Assembly: GCA_963823735.1 (NCBI GenBank)
Contig: CAWGMO010000001.1
Span: 1,612,001 to 1,676,000, forward strand
From: Actinoallomurus sp963823735
GTDB lineage: Bacteria > Actinomycetota > Actinomycetes > Streptosporangiales > Streptosporangiaceae
Length of the DNA: 64,000 bases
Direction of reading: 5' to 3'
Part shown: in pieces, positions 27,840-36,281 of the stretch
Position numbering within the stretch: the first letter of the stretch is position 1
How the letters are laid out: every line of letters starts with the position of its first letter
The notes under the pieces: model-generated
Database searches by the model: none
The model's input: only the letters and a program-made list of their open reading frames with translations
What the model was told of the DNA's origin: nothing
Program-made: the position numbers and the translations under genes

Positions 27840-28580
27840 TCAGCCGATCGGGACGGCGGTCTCGCCGACCGTACGGAAGTGCGTCACCGCCGACCCCTCG
27901 CGGACGAGGTGCAGCGCCATTCCGGGCGGTGCGTCGGAGTAGGCCGGAGGGCCGTCGGGGTCGAGGTGTCCCTGGCGGTACGTACTCGGGCAGGTCGCGG
28001 CCACCGTTCCGGCGAAGCCCGTCACCGAACCCCCGTGCACGTGCCCGGCCAGGACGCGTACGACCTGCGAGTGGCGCGCGATCACGTCGGCCACCCGCTC
28101 GGGGTGGGCGTGGCCCATGCCGTCGACCCAGTCCACACCGAAGGCGTACGGCGGGTGGTGCATCGCCACGAGCGTCGGCGCATCGGGCGCGGCGGCGAGC
28201 GTCGCGTCGAGCCACTCCGGGTCCGACAGATCGCCGCCGTTCTCGCCGGGGATCGTCGAGTCGCAGCAGACGAGGCGTACGCCCGCCGCGTCGACCGCGT
28301 AGTTCGTCGCCGGGATCTCCGGGAACGCCGCGAGCAGCGCGGCCACGTCGTCGTGGTTGCCGGGCAGGGGATGGGCGGGCATCGGCAGGCGCGCCAGTTC
28401 CTCGCGGAGCCGCGCGTACTCGGCGGGGCGCCCGTGGTCGGCGAGGTCTCCGGTGAGCACGACGGCGTCGGGCCGCGCGGCCAGGGCGAGCACGGCGTCC
28501 ACGGCGCGGCGCAGCGCCAGGACCGGACGCTCGTCCTCATCGGACAGGTGGAGGTCGCTGAGCTGTGCGATGATCGTCAT
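27840..28580 (-). CDS. Calcineurin-like metallophosphoesterase (cyclic-nucleotide phosphodiesterase type)
   Basis: 246 residues from the ATG at 28580 (MTIIAQLSDLHL); an in-frame ATG at 28598 would add six residues. The full dinuclear-metal set is present: DLHL (D9, H11), TGDLAD, GNHD, MHHPP and GHVHG. This resembles class III cyclic-nucleotide phosphodiesterases (CpdA / Rv0805 type), but substrate cannot be read from sequence. It is the only minus-strand gene inside the ribosomal supercluster, convergent with DUF1707 and divergent from infA. Confidence 0.85.
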   Translation of the reverse strand: MTIIAQLSDLHLSDEDERPVLALRRAVDAVLALAARPDAVVLTGDLADHGRPAEYARLREELARLPMPAHPLPGNHDDVAALLAAFPEIPATNYAVDAAGVRLVCCDSTIPGENGGDLSDPEWLDATLAAAPDAPTLVAMHHPPYAFGVDWVDGMGHAHPERVADVIARHSQVVRVLAGHVHGGSVTGFAGTVAATCPSTYRQGHLDPDGPPAYSDAPPGMALHLVREGSAVTHFRTVGETAVPIG

Positions 28581-28679
28581 GGTGCCCCAGCCCACCATGA
28601 GGGCCGGGGAATGCCCATGGCCACTGCGGTGTTCAGAAGGTGTCGTAAGTGGCCGGGTCGTCGGCGATACGCCAGGGAT

Positions 28680-28709
28680 TTCACATTCCCACGGCCGGTG
28701 ACGTACACT
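28680..28709 (+). promoter_or_regulatory. Candidate promoter of infA
   Basis: TTCACA at 28680-28685 and TACACT at 28704-28709 with an 18-nt spacer. It is about 100 nt upstream of infA, in the gap that separates infA from the divergent phosphoesterase, where a new promoter is required. Confidence 0.5.
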
Positions 28710-28813
28710 TCTTTGTCGGTCCTGTGTCGGCTCATGTCCGCATGCGAAACGCGTGCTTCGGACGCCCGCGCGGGCCGTTCTCCTGACGAACCGATCAGTG
28801 AAGCGCGGAGGAC

Positions 28814-29035
28814 ATGCCCAAAAAAGAAGGGGCCATCGAGATCGAAGGCACCGTCGTCGAATCTCTCCCGAACGCCATGTTCCGGGTGGAGCTAGACAAC
28901 GGGCACAAGGTCCTCGCCCACATCAGCGGGAAGATGCGGATGCACTACATCCGGATCCTGCCCGATGACCGCGTGGTGGTCGAGCTCAGCCCGTACGACC
29001 TCACTCGCGGCCGGATCGTCTACCGCTACAAGTAA
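28814..29035 (+). CDS. infA: Translation initiation factor IF-1
   Basis: Binds the ribosomal A site during initiation; 73 residues with the S1/OB fold. MPKKEGAIEIEGTVVESLPN and GHKVLAHISGKMRMHYIRI are typical. GGAGG lies just upstream of the ATG. First gene of the infA-rpmJ-rpsM-rpsK-rpsD-rpoA-rplQ unit. Confidence 0.98.
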   Translation: MPKKEGAIEIEGTVVESLPNAMFRVELDNGHKVLAHISGKMRMHYIRILPDDRVVVELSPYDLTRGRIVYRYK

Positions 29036-29105
29036 GCAACACCCACTGGGGTTGCCTACCCCGTGTCTGGCTGCACGGGGGTGACCCTGTTATAGAGGAG
29101 ACCCA

Positions 29106-29219
29106 GTGAAGGTCAAGCCGAGCGTCAAGAAGATCTGCAGTAAGTGCCGCGTCATCCGCCGGCACGGCCGGGTCATGGTCATCTGTGACGACCCGCGCCA
29201 CAAGCAGCGTCAGGGCTGA
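29106..29219 (+). CDS. rpmJ: 50S ribosomal protein L36
   Basis: Short 37-residue protein, GTG start with AGAGGAG upstream. It begins VKVKPSVKKICSKCRVI and carries the zinc ligands C11, C14, C27 and H32 (C+ type). It is directly downstream of infA, as usual. The 160-nt gap to rpsM is GC-rich and folds (GCACCCC 29290-29296 with GGGGTGC 29333-29339). Confidence 0.96.
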   Translation: MKVKPSVKKICSKCRVIRRHGRVMVICDDPRHKQRQG

Positions 29220-29379
29220 CGCCCGCAGGCCGTGCCGGTAGGCGCGGCCGAAACAACAGGTACGTCCCGCGGCTCCCTTGATCAGGAGCGCACCCCCGGT
29301 CGGAGGCCGGGGCCTCACCCGGGCAGGGGCGAGGGGTGCGGGGCGCAGACCTCCGTGAAACAGAAGGGAACTGCCCACG

Positions 29380-29760
29380 ATGGCACGCCTCGTTGGCGTC
29401 GACCTCCCGCGCGAAAAGCGTCTTGAGGTCGCTCTCACCTACATTTTCGGCATCGGCCGCACTCGTGCGCTCGAGACCCTGAAGGAAACCGGCATCTCCG
29501 GCGACCGGCGGGTCCACGAGCTGGGTGACGACGAGCTGGTGCAGCTCCGTGACTGGATCGACGCGAACTACAAGATCGAAGGTGATCTTCGTCGCGAGAT
29601 CCAGGCGGATATCCGACGCAAGATCGAGATCGGTTGCTACCAGGGCATCCGTCACCGCCGTGGACTTCCGGTGCACGGTCAGCGCACGCAGACCAACGCG
29701 CGTACCCGCAAGGGCAAGAAGAAGACCGTGGCCGGCAAGAAGAAGACCGGCAAGAAGTAG
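29380..29760 (+). CDS. rpsM: 30S ribosomal protein S13
   Basis: Head protein contacting P-site tRNA, 126 residues. ARLVGVDLPREKRLEVALTY, DLRREIQADIRRKIEIGCYQ and RHRRGLPVHGQRTQTNARTRKG are diagnostic. Basic KKKTVAGKKKTGKK tail, typical of actinomycetes. Confidence 0.98.
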   Translation: MARLVGVDLPREKRLEVALTYIFGIGRTRALETLKETGISGDRRVHELGDDELVQLRDWIDANYKIEGDLRREIQADIRRKIEIGCYQGIRHRRGLPVHGQRTQTNARTRKGKKKTVAGKKKTGKK

Positions 29761-29821
29761 TAGTCCCGGCCCGACCCGATCGGGCCCGCGGACCGACGAC
29801 CTCCAGGAGACTTGAGAGCAG

Positions 29822-30223
29822 ATGCCGCCAAAGAGCCGTGCAGGCGCCAAGAAGGTGCGCCGCAAGGAAAAGAAGAACGTCGCTCACGGGCACGCCCACA
29901 TCAAGAGCACGTTCAACAACACGATCGTCACGATCACGGACCCGGTGGGCGCCGTGATCGCATGGGCCAGCGCCGGCCACGTGGGCTTCAAGGGCTCGCG
30001 TAAGTCGACGCCGTTCGCCGCTCAGATGGCCGCCGAGGCCGCCGCGCGCCGCGCCATGGAGCACGGCATGCGCAAGGTCGACGTCTTCGTGAAGGGCCCG
30101 GGTTCGGGCCGCGAGACCGCGATCCGGTCGCTGCAGGCGACCGGCCTCGAGGTCGGTTCCATCCAGGACGTCACCCCCGTGCCGCACAACGGCTGCCGCC
30201 CGCCGAAGCGCCGGCGCGTCTGA
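29822..30223 (+). CDS. rpsK: 30S ribosomal protein S11
   Basis: Platform protein, 133 residues. KKNVAHGHAHIKSTFNNT, GHVGFKGSRKSTPFAAQ and the C-terminal TPVPHNGCRPPKRRRV are typical. Co-directional with rpsM and rpsD. Confidence 0.98.
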   Translation: MPPKSRAGAKKVRRKEKKNVAHGHAHIKSTFNNTIVTITDPVGAVIAWASAGHVGFKGSRKSTPFAAQMAAEAAARRAMEHGMRKVDVFVKGPGSGRETAIRSLQATGLEVGSIQDVTPVPHNGCRPPKRRRV

Positions 30224-30239
30224 GTTAGGGAAGAGAGAG

Positions 30240-30869
30240 ATGGCTCGATACACCGGCGCGGACTGCAAGCTTTGTCGCCGCGAGAAGATGAAGCTGTTCC
30301 TCAAGGGCAGCAAGTGCGACGGGCCGAAGTGCCCGATCGAGATCCGGCCCTACCCTCCGGGTGAGCACGGCCGTGGTCGTCCCAAGGAGAGCGAGCACAT
30401 GCTTCAGCTTCGTGAGAAGCAGAAGGCGCGTCGCATCTACGGGGTCCTTGAGGCTCAGTTCGTGAACTACTACAAAGAGGCCAACCGCCGTACGGGCAAG
30501 ACGGGTGAGAACCTGCTCAGCCTGCTCGAGCGCCGCCTCGACAACGTGGTCTACCGCGCGGGCTACGCCAAGAGCCGCGACATGGCCCGCCAGCTCGTCC
30601 GCCACGGCCACTTCCTGGTCAACGGCAAGAAGGTCGACATCCCGTCGTACCGCGTCAGCGAGCGGGACATCATCGAGGTGCGCCCGAAGTCGCTCGAGGA
30701 CACCCCGTTCGTGGTGGCCCGCGCCGAGGCCGGCGAGCGTCCGGTTCCGGCGTGGATCGAGGTCGTGCCCGACAAGATGCGCATCCTCGTTCACTCGCTC
30801 CCGGTCCGTCAGCACATCGACGCGCCGGTCCAGGAGCAGCTGATCGTCGAGTGGTACGCCAAGCGCTAG
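30240..30869 (+). CDS. rpsD: 30S ribosomal protein S4
   Basis: Body-assembly initiator, 209 residues. An N-terminal zinc site is retained (C9, C12, C26, C31), so this is the zinc-dependent form. The S4 RNA-binding domain spans about residues 99-160 (ERRLDNVVYRAGYAKSRDMA). GAAGAGAGAG lies upstream of the ATG. A perfect 15-bp hairpin follows the stop. Confidence 0.98.
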   Translation: MARYTGADCKLCRREKMKLFLKGSKCDGPKCPIEIRPYPPGEHGRGRPKESEHMLQLREKQKARRIYGVLEAQFVNYYKEANRRTGKTGENLLSLLERRLDNVVYRAGYAKSRDMARQLVRHGHFLVNGKKVDIPSYRVSERDIIEVRPKSLEDTPFVVARAEAGERPVPAWIEVVPDKMRILVHSLPVRQHIDAPVQEQLIVEWYAKR

Positions 30870-30876
30870 CCACTCC

Positions 30877-30908
30877 TCCGGGCGCACGCCACCTGGCGTG
30901 CGCCCGGA
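30877..30908 (+). terminator. Perfect 15-bp hairpin between rpsD and rpoA
   Basis: TCCGGGCGCACGCCA and TGGCGTGCGCCCGGA flank only two bases, so the tip must open to a tetraloop or larger. No T-run. It lies inside a conserved operon, so attenuation or mRNA processing is as likely as full termination. Confidence 0.6.
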
Positions 30909-30964
30909 ACCGCAGGACCGCGGCAGTCAAATAGCGGGCGCCGCGTAGAAGAAGGAGTTTTCGC

Positions 30965-31978
30965 ATGCTCATCGCACAGCGACCGACCCTCACCGAGGAA
31001 CAGGTCGACGAGTTCCGCTCACGGTTCACCATCGAGCCGCTGGAGCCGGGCTTCGGTTACACCATCGGCAACTCGCTCCGCCGTACGCTCCTGTCCTCGA
31101 TCCCGGGTGCCGCGGTCACGAGCATCCGCATCGAGGGCGTGCTGCACGAGTTCTCCACGATCCCGGGGGTCAAGGAGGATGTCACCGACATCATCCTGAA
31201 CCTCAAGGAGCTCGTCGTCTCCTCCGAGCACGACGAGCCGGTCGTGATGTACCTCCGCAAGCAGGGCCCCGGCGAGGTCACCGCCGCCGACATCGCGCCG
31301 CCGGCCGGTGTCGAGGTGCACAACCCCGAGCTGCACATCGCGACGCTGAACAACAAGGCGAAGCTCGAGATGGAGCTGACGGTCGAGCGTGGCCGTGGCT
31401 ACGTCTCCGCCGCGCAGAACAAGCAGCCGGGCCAGGAGATCGGGCGCGTTCCGATCGACTCGATCTACTCCCCGGTCATGAAGGTCACCTACAAGGTCGA
31501 GGCGACGCGTGTCGAGCAGCGCACCGACTTCGACCGTCTGATCGTCGACGTCGAGACCAAGCCCTCGATGCTGCCGCGTGACGCGGTGGCGAGCGCGGGC
31601 AAGACCCTCGTCGAGCTGTTCGGTCTCGCGCGCGAGCTGAACGTCGAGGCCGAGGGCATCGACATGGGCCCGTCGCCGACGGACGCCGCGCTCGCGGCGG
31701 ACCTGGCGCTGCCCATCGAGGAGCTGAACCTCACGGTCCGGTCCTACAACTGCCTCAAGCGCGAGGGCATCCACACCGTGGGTGAGCTCGTGGCCCGCAG
31801 CGAGCAGGACCTCCTGGATATAAGGAATTTCGGCGCCAAGTCGATCGAAGAGGTCAAGCAGAAGCTCAACGACATGGGCCTCACGCTGAAGGACTCCCCG
31901 CCCGGGTTCGACCCGACCGCGGCGGCGGACAACTACGGCGACGAGGACCAGAGCTACGCCGAGACCGAGCAGTACTAG
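30965..31978 (+). CDS. rpoA: DNA-directed RNA polymerase subunit alpha
   Basis: Assembly scaffold and promoter-UP-element/activator contact subunit, 337 residues. N-terminal dimerisation domain: EPLEPGFGYTIGNSLRRTLL. C-terminal domain from about residue 245: LNLTVRSYNCLKREGIHTVG and DLLDIRNFGAKSIEEVKQKL. GAAGGAG precedes the ATG. The tail is acidic. Confidence 0.98.
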   Translation: MLIAQRPTLTEEQVDEFRSRFTIEPLEPGFGYTIGNSLRRTLLSSIPGAAVTSIRIEGVLHEFSTIPGVKEDVTDIILNLKELVVSSEHDEPVVMYLRKQGPGEVTAADIAPPAGVEVHNPELHIATLNNKAKLEMELTVERGRGYVSAAQNKQPGQEIGRVPIDSIYSPVMKVTYKVEATRVEQRTDFDRLIVDVETKPSMLPRDAVASAGKTLVELFGLARELNVEAEGIDMGPSPTDAALAADLALPIEELNLTVRSYNCLKREGIHTVGELVARSEQDLLDIRNFGAKSIEEVKQKLNDMGLTLKDSPPGFDPTAAADNYGDEDQSYAETEQY

Positions 31979-31986
31979 TACGGGAC

Positions 31987-32010
31987 GTGGCCGGCCCCCG
32001 GGCCGGCCAC
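31987..32010 (+). terminator. Hairpin between rpoA and rplQ
   Basis: GTGGCCGGCC / GGCCGGCCAC, perfect 10-bp arms with a 4-nt loop, 8 nt after the rpoA stop. No T-run. Confidence 0.5.
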
Positions 32011-32101
32011 AGCCCACCGACACTCGGCGGCGCCATGCGGCCCGCCGGACCGACACCGGTACCTGACACGGCCGGTGCGGGTTGAATAAGGAGAATCACC
32101 A

Positions 32102-32614
32102 ATGCCTCAGCCCACCAAGGGCCCTCGCCTCGGCGGCAGCCCCTCGCACCAGCGCCTGATCCTGGCGAACCTCGCCACGGCGCTGTTCGAGCACGGCAGC
32201 ATCAAGACGACCGAGACCAAGGCCCGGCGGCTGCGCCCGCTGGCGGAGAAGCTGATCACCAAGGCGAAGCGCGGCGACCTCGCCGCCCGGCGCCAGGTGC
32301 TCAGCATCGTCCAGGACAAGGGCGTCGTGCACACGCTCTTCACCGAGATCGGTCCTCGCTTCGAGACCCGTCCCGGCGGCTACACCCGGATCACCAAGCT
32401 CGGCCCGCGCAAGGGCGACAACGCCCCCATGGCGCTGATCGAGCTGGTGGAGGAGTCGGCGCCGACCGCGACGACCCAACGCGCCGAGGCTCCGGCCCCC
32501 AAGGCCGACGAGCCGAAGGCCGAGGAGCCGCAGGACGACGCTCCGGTGGCCGAAGAGAGCGACACCGACGAGTCAACGGCCGCCAAGGCGGATGAGGACG
32601 AGGGCAAGAAGTAG
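32102..32614 (+). CDS. rplQ: 50S ribosomal protein L17 with acidic tail
   Basis: Tunnel-exit protein, 170 residues. The core (residues 1 to about 118) has PTKGPRLGGSPSHQRLILAN and the TKARRLRPLAEKLITKAKRG region. The remaining 50 residues are low-complexity and acidic (Ala/Glu/Asp/Pro), an extension seen in many actinobacterial L17 proteins. Last ribosomal gene of this unit, closed by a strong terminator. Confidence 0.97.
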   Translation: MPQPTKGPRLGGSPSHQRLILANLATALFEHGSIKTTETKARRLRPLAEKLITKAKRGDLAARRQVLSIVQDKGVVHTLFTEIGPRFETRPGGYTRITKLGPRKGDNAPMALIELVEESAPTATTQRAEAPAPKADEPKAEEPQDDAPVAEESDTDESTAAKADEDEGKK

Positions 32615-32630
32615 GTCACGCTTGCCACGA

Positions 32631-32668
32631 GCCCGCCGTGCCCTACGGGACGGCGGGCTTGTTCTTTG
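32631..32668 (+). terminator. Rho-independent terminator after rplQ
   Basis: AGCCCGCCGT / ACGGCGGGCT, perfect 10-bp arms, with an inner CCC/GGG pairing, followed by TGTTCTTT. It is the only hairpin in the ribosomal block with a clear T-rich tail. Confidence 0.85.
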
Positions 32669-32773
32669 GGACACTAAGCCAATGGTCAGGACATGGAGAG
32701 CATGGACACGGGGCGGCCGGCAGCCGGACAGGCGGACGCGGATGATCACACGGCCGGGACGCCCTCTACTCCC

Positions 32774-33625
32774 ATGACCGCACTAGTACGACTCCGGCTC
32801 GACATCGGCTACAACGGGGCGGATTTCGCGGGCTGGGCGCGCCAGCCCAACCGGCGCACCGTCCAGGGCGTGATCGAACAGGCCCTGGGACGCGTGCTGA
32901 GGCTCGACCCGCCACCGGTCCTCACCGTCGCCGGGCGTACCGACGCGGGCGTGCACGCGAGCGGTCAGGTGGCGCACGTCGTGCTGCCCGTCGCCGCGTA
33001 CTCCCCGATCGCGGGGACCCTCCCGCGCCGCATGGCGGGCGTACTGCCGCCCGACGTACGCATCTGGCACATCGCGCAGGCGCCCGAGGGCTTCGACGCG
33101 CGGTTCTCCGCGCTGTCACGCCGCTACGTCTACTCGGTGTGCGACAACGCCGTCGGGGTCGACCCGATGCGCCGCCACGAGGTGCTGTGGCACCCGCGGC
33201 CGCTCGACCTCGACCGGATGAACGCCTCCTCGGCGCTGCTGCTCGGCGAGAACGACTTCGCCGCGTACTGCCGCCGCCGTGAGGGCGCGACGACGATACG
33301 CCGCCTGCTGCGCTGCGACTGGGACCGCGACTCCACGGGCGTCGCGCTCGGCACGATCGAGGCCGACGCGTTCTGCCACTCGATGGTGCGCTCGCTCGTC
33401 GGCGCCCTGCTCGCGGTCGGCGACAGCCGCCGCCCGATCGAGTGGCCGGCCGAGGTGCTCGCCGCGACCGAACGCGACTCCTCGGTGCAGGTGCTGCCGC
33501 CGCACGGCCTGTCACTGGAAGAGGTGACCTACCCCGTCTCGGCGCTCCTGGCCGAGCGAGCCCAGGAGACCCGCCGCGTACGCGTGCTCGGCGGCGCCTC
33601 CCCCGAGGAGCGCCACGCGAGCTAG
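32774..33625 (+). CDS. truA: tRNA pseudouridine synthase A
   Basis: Converts U38-U40 of the tRNA anticodon arm to pseudouridine; 283 residues from the ATG at 32774 (MTALVRLRLDIGYNG). An ATG at 32693 would add 27 unconserved residues. The catalytic Asp is in GRTDAGVHASGQVAH. Other TruA blocks: RRYVYSV, FCHSMVRSLVGALL. Its TAG overlaps the stop of the convergent neighbour in a CTAG. Confidence 0.95.
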   Translation: MTALVRLRLDIGYNGADFAGWARQPNRRTVQGVIEQALGRVLRLDPPPVLTVAGRTDAGVHASGQVAHVVLPVAAYSPIAGTLPRRMAGVLPPDVRIWHIAQAPEGFDARFSALSRRYVYSVCDNAVGVDPMRRHEVLWHPRPLDLDRMNASSALLLGENDFAAYCRRREGATTIRRLLRCDWDRDSTGVALGTIEADAFCHSMVRSLVGALLAVGDSRRPIEWPAEVLAATERDSSVQVLPPHGLSLEEVTYPVSALLAERAQETRRVRVLGGASPEERHAS

Positions 33626-35073
33626 TGGTGGGCGCGCCGGACGATGGCGCGGATGGTGGAGTCGCGGAAGCCGATGCCGGCGCTCTTCAGCGTCTTGTCG
33701 TTCTTGGCGGGCTTCTTGCCGTCTGCGTACGTCACGTAGGCGTAGGAGATGTAGCGGCCGCGCATCGTGCTGGCCGCGTAGCCGCCGGCCTGGTCGATCT
33801 TGGGCGCGCCGGTGGCCTTCATGCCGCGGAACCAGTTGTAGTGCGAGGGGTCCTGCGCCTTGAGTGCGGCGGAGGCGCCGGCGTCCGTGGGCATCACGGC
33901 GATGCCGGTCGTCACCGCGAGCTTCTTGTCGCTGGAGACGAAGGTCGCGCGGACGACGCGGCGGCAGTGCTGCCGGGTGAGCTCGGTGGCGAACGAGCCG
34001 TTCGCCGCCAGGGCGCACTGGTCGTTGATGACCGTCTTGGAGATCGTGAACGTGTGCCCGGCGATCTTGAGGGTGTTCCGCGGGAACACCTCGCCGACGG
34101 TGAGCGGCCGCGGGTCGGTCTTCTCGTCGCGGATGTCGATCGGCGGCGGCTTCGGCTTGTGCTTCGGCTTGGACTTGGCGTGGGTCGGGCTCGGCGTCGG
34201 CGTGGGTACGGGAGCCGGAGCCTGGGAGTGCGCGACCGGCTTCGGCTTGGATCCGCCGGAGAACTCCGTGACGCCCAGGACGGCCGCGCCGCCGACGAGC
34301 AGCACACCGAGGACCGCGCCGCCCGCCAGCAGCGCTCTGCGCGCCCCTGAGGGGCCGCCGAAGGGGCCACCGCCGCCAGGACCGCCGCCGGGAGGCATGC
34401 CGGGGCCGCCCGGGCCCGGATGGCCCATGTGACCCACGTTGAAGGTCGCGCCGGAGCCGAGCCGGGGGATCGGGCCGGTCGAGGTGCCGCCGAGGTCGTG
34501 CGGCGGCTCGGGCGGAGCCTCCGGTGACGTGCCGGGCGGGAGGATCGCGTCAGGGGTCAGCTCGGGGGCCGACGGCGGCTCGGAGCCGGGACCGACGCGT
34601 ACGACGGCCATGGTCCGCTCGGCGTCGGGAGCCGGCGCGTCGATGACCGTACGCTCCGCTTCGTCCACCGGCGCGGCCTGCGCCGTGGAGGTGGGAGCGG
34701 CCGCGAACGGCAGGTCGCGCGGCGGCGCGGCGGCCGCGGCGTGCGGCGGCATGGCGCCGAACGGCACGCCCTGCGGCGAGCCGTTGCCCACCGGGTCGAA
34801 CGGGGGCGGTGCCGTCATCGTCTTCTCTGCGTCCGGCACGTGGGTGCTGAAACGCGGGTGCGGCGGGGTCATGGTCTCCTCGGCGTCGGGCGCCACGGGT
34901 GATCCGGGAAAGGTCCGGGTGCCCGGTGCGGCGTCGGCGGCCTTGAACACGACGAGGGGGTCCCCGGCGGGTACGCCCTGCCCGAAGCTGGGTGGGGCGG
35001 ACGCCGGCGGGAACGGCGGGGGGTTCGTTTCCTTCGCGTCTGAAGGAACGAAAGTCTCGTCACGGCCAGACAT
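33622..35073 (-). CDS. Proline-rich single-pass membrane protein with repeated Thr motifs and an extracytoplasmic domain
   Basis: Function unknown, 483 residues. The long Pro/Ala-rich N-terminus (1-245) carries a recurring acidic-x-Thr-hydrophobic motif: DETF (T7), AEETM (T67), AEKTM (T85), AERTV (T142) and AERTM (T154). A membrane helix spans about 246-268, then a Pro/Lys linker, then a folded domain from about residue 318 with two cysteines (C353, C370). The C-terminal domain clearly matches that of the next upstream gene on this strand (35105-36241). The Thr motifs look like Ser/Thr-kinase acceptor or FHA-binding sites, placed on the cytosolic side (inference). Convergent with truA, sharing a CTAG double stop. 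Confidence 0.8.
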   Translation of the reverse strand: MSGRDETFVPSDAKETNPPPFPPASAPPSFGQGVPAGDPLVVFKAADAAPGTRTFPGSPVAPDAEETMTPPHPRFSTHVPDAEKTMTAPPPFDPVGNGSPQGVPFGAMPPHAAAAAPPRDLPFAAAPTSTAQAAPVDEAERTVIDAPAPDAERTMAVVRVGPGSEPPSAPELTPDAILPPGTSPEAPPEPPHDLGGTSTGPIPRLGSGATFNVGHMGHPGPGGPGMPPGGGPGGGGPFGGPSGARRALLAGGAVLGVLLVGGAAVLGVTEFSGGSKPKPVAHSQAPAPVPTPTPSPTHAKSKPKHKPKPPPIDIRDEKTDPRPLTVGEVFPRNTLKIAGHTFTISKTVINDQCALAANGSFATELTRQHCRRVVRATFVSSDKKLAVTTGIAVMPTDAGASAALKAQDPSHYNWFRGMKATGAPKIDQAGGYAASTMRGRYISYAYVTYADGKKPAKNDKTLKSAGIGFRDSTIRAIVRRAHH

Positions 35074-35104
35074 AAGTCACCAGAGTATTAGCAGAAGGCC
35101 GCGT

Positions 35105-36241
35105 TCATGACGGTTTGCCCTCCATTGACCGATAGTTCAGGGCCGGTCGCAGATTGCTGCCGAGTGTCGTGTTGCGCACGAACGACGTCACGGCCCCGTA
35201 GTACTTCGACGAGATCTTCTTGCCGCTGGGGTACTGCACCCAGCTCATGATCAGGTAGTGGCCGTCCGCCTCCGCGGTGGTGAGGGAGAGGCCATGGCCG
35301 ATCTTCGCCGTGTCGCCCGAGCCGGGCAGCGGGACGATGAAGGCGTCCTTGGGGTGTGAGGCCTTCTGCGCCGCGACGGCGTCCGCCTGTGACTTCAGGT
35401 TGAGCACGCCGATGGTGCCGATGAGCGCGCCGTCGCTGAAGGTGGCGCGCAGCACCTGGTTGCACCCGGCCCTCGTCAGCGCCTTGCGGAACGACGTGCC
35501 GTGGACGCCGTCGGAGCACTTGAGCTCGTGGCGCCGCTTCGTCATGACGAACTTGTGGCCGCTGCCCTTGAAGGTGTGCGCCTTGAAGACCTCGTTGAGC
35601 GTCAGCATCTTCGGGTCGGTCGTACGGCTGCCCAGGCGGTCGCCCTTGCCGGTCGGTGACGGCGTGGGAGTCGGGGCGGCGGACTTCGGCGGCGCCGTGG
35701 CGGCCTGCGAGCCCGCGGTCGTCTTCGGCTTGGAGTCGCCGCCGCCGGAGGTCAGCGCCAGCGCCGCGCCTCCGCCGACCACCACGACGCCGGCGACGAT
35801 CGCCGCGCCGATGATGAGCTTCTTGCGGTCGGGGCCGGCGCTGAAGTCGTCGTCGGGGTACGGCTCGTCGCCGTACCCGCCGCCGCCGAAGCCCTGCTGG
35901 TCGCCGTACGGCTCGTAGGGAGCCTCGTACGGGGGCTCGTCCTGCGGACCGCCGTAGGAGGGGCCGCCGTACGTGGGCTGCTCGGAGGGCTCACCGCCGT
36001 ACGGAGAGCCCTCGCCGGAGCCGTAGGGCGGCGGCTGCTCCTGGCCGCCACCGCCGTACGGGAAGCCTTCCTGGGGAGGGCCGCCGTACGGCGAGTCGTC
36101 ATAGGGGGAGTTGCCGCGAGAGCCGCGATTGGAGGCGGAACCGCCGTCGGCGGCCTCGTCTCCGGCCGGGCCGTACGGCGACTGCGGCGGCCGGGGAGAG
36201 CCCCAGCCGCCGGGTTGCTGCTGATCACCCGGAAATCCCAT
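35105..36241 (-). CDS. Gly/Tyr/Pro-rich single-pass membrane protein, paralogue of the neighbouring gene
   Basis: Function unknown, 378 residues. N-terminal 140 residues are PYGG/PPYG-rich, again low complexity. Membrane helix at about 141-164, Pro/Thr linker, then an extracytoplasmic domain from about residue 208: TDPKMLTLNEVF, LTRAGCNQVLRATF, YPSGKK. The other paralogue shows TDPRPLTVGEVF, LTRQHCRRVVRATF and YADGKK. Both have two cysteines 17-18 residues apart (C242, C260 here). The tandem pair probably arose by duplication and is likely co-transcribed (31-nt gap between this stop and the next start). Confidence 0.8.
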   Translation of the reverse strand: MGFPGDQQQPGGWGSPRPPQSPYGPAGDEAADGGSASNRGSRGNSPYDDSPYGGPPQEGFPYGGGGQEQPPPYGSGEGSPYGGEPSEQPTYGGPSYGGPQDEPPYEAPYEPYGDQQGFGGGGYGDEPYPDDDFSAGPDRKKLIIGAAIVAGVVVVGGGAALALTSGGGDSKPKTTAGSQAATAPPKSAAPTPTPSPTGKGDRLGSRTTDPKMLTLNEVFKAHTFKGSGHKFVMTKRRHELKCSDGVHGTSFRKALTRAGCNQVLRATFSDGALIGTIGVLNLKSQADAVAAQKASHPKDAFIVPLPGSGDTAKIGHGLSLTTAEADGHYLIMSWVQYPSGKKISSKYYGAVTSFVRNTTLGSNLRPALNYRSMEGKPS

Positions 36242-36281
36242 GAAAGCGACCCTACCGGCTCGTATCAGGTGATCAGGCGGG

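Noticed and set aside
27879..28895. Plus-strand open frame across the phosphodiesterase and the infA upstream region
   Set aside because: Antisense to a protein with all five metallophosphoesterase motifs, and it runs through the infA promoter region.
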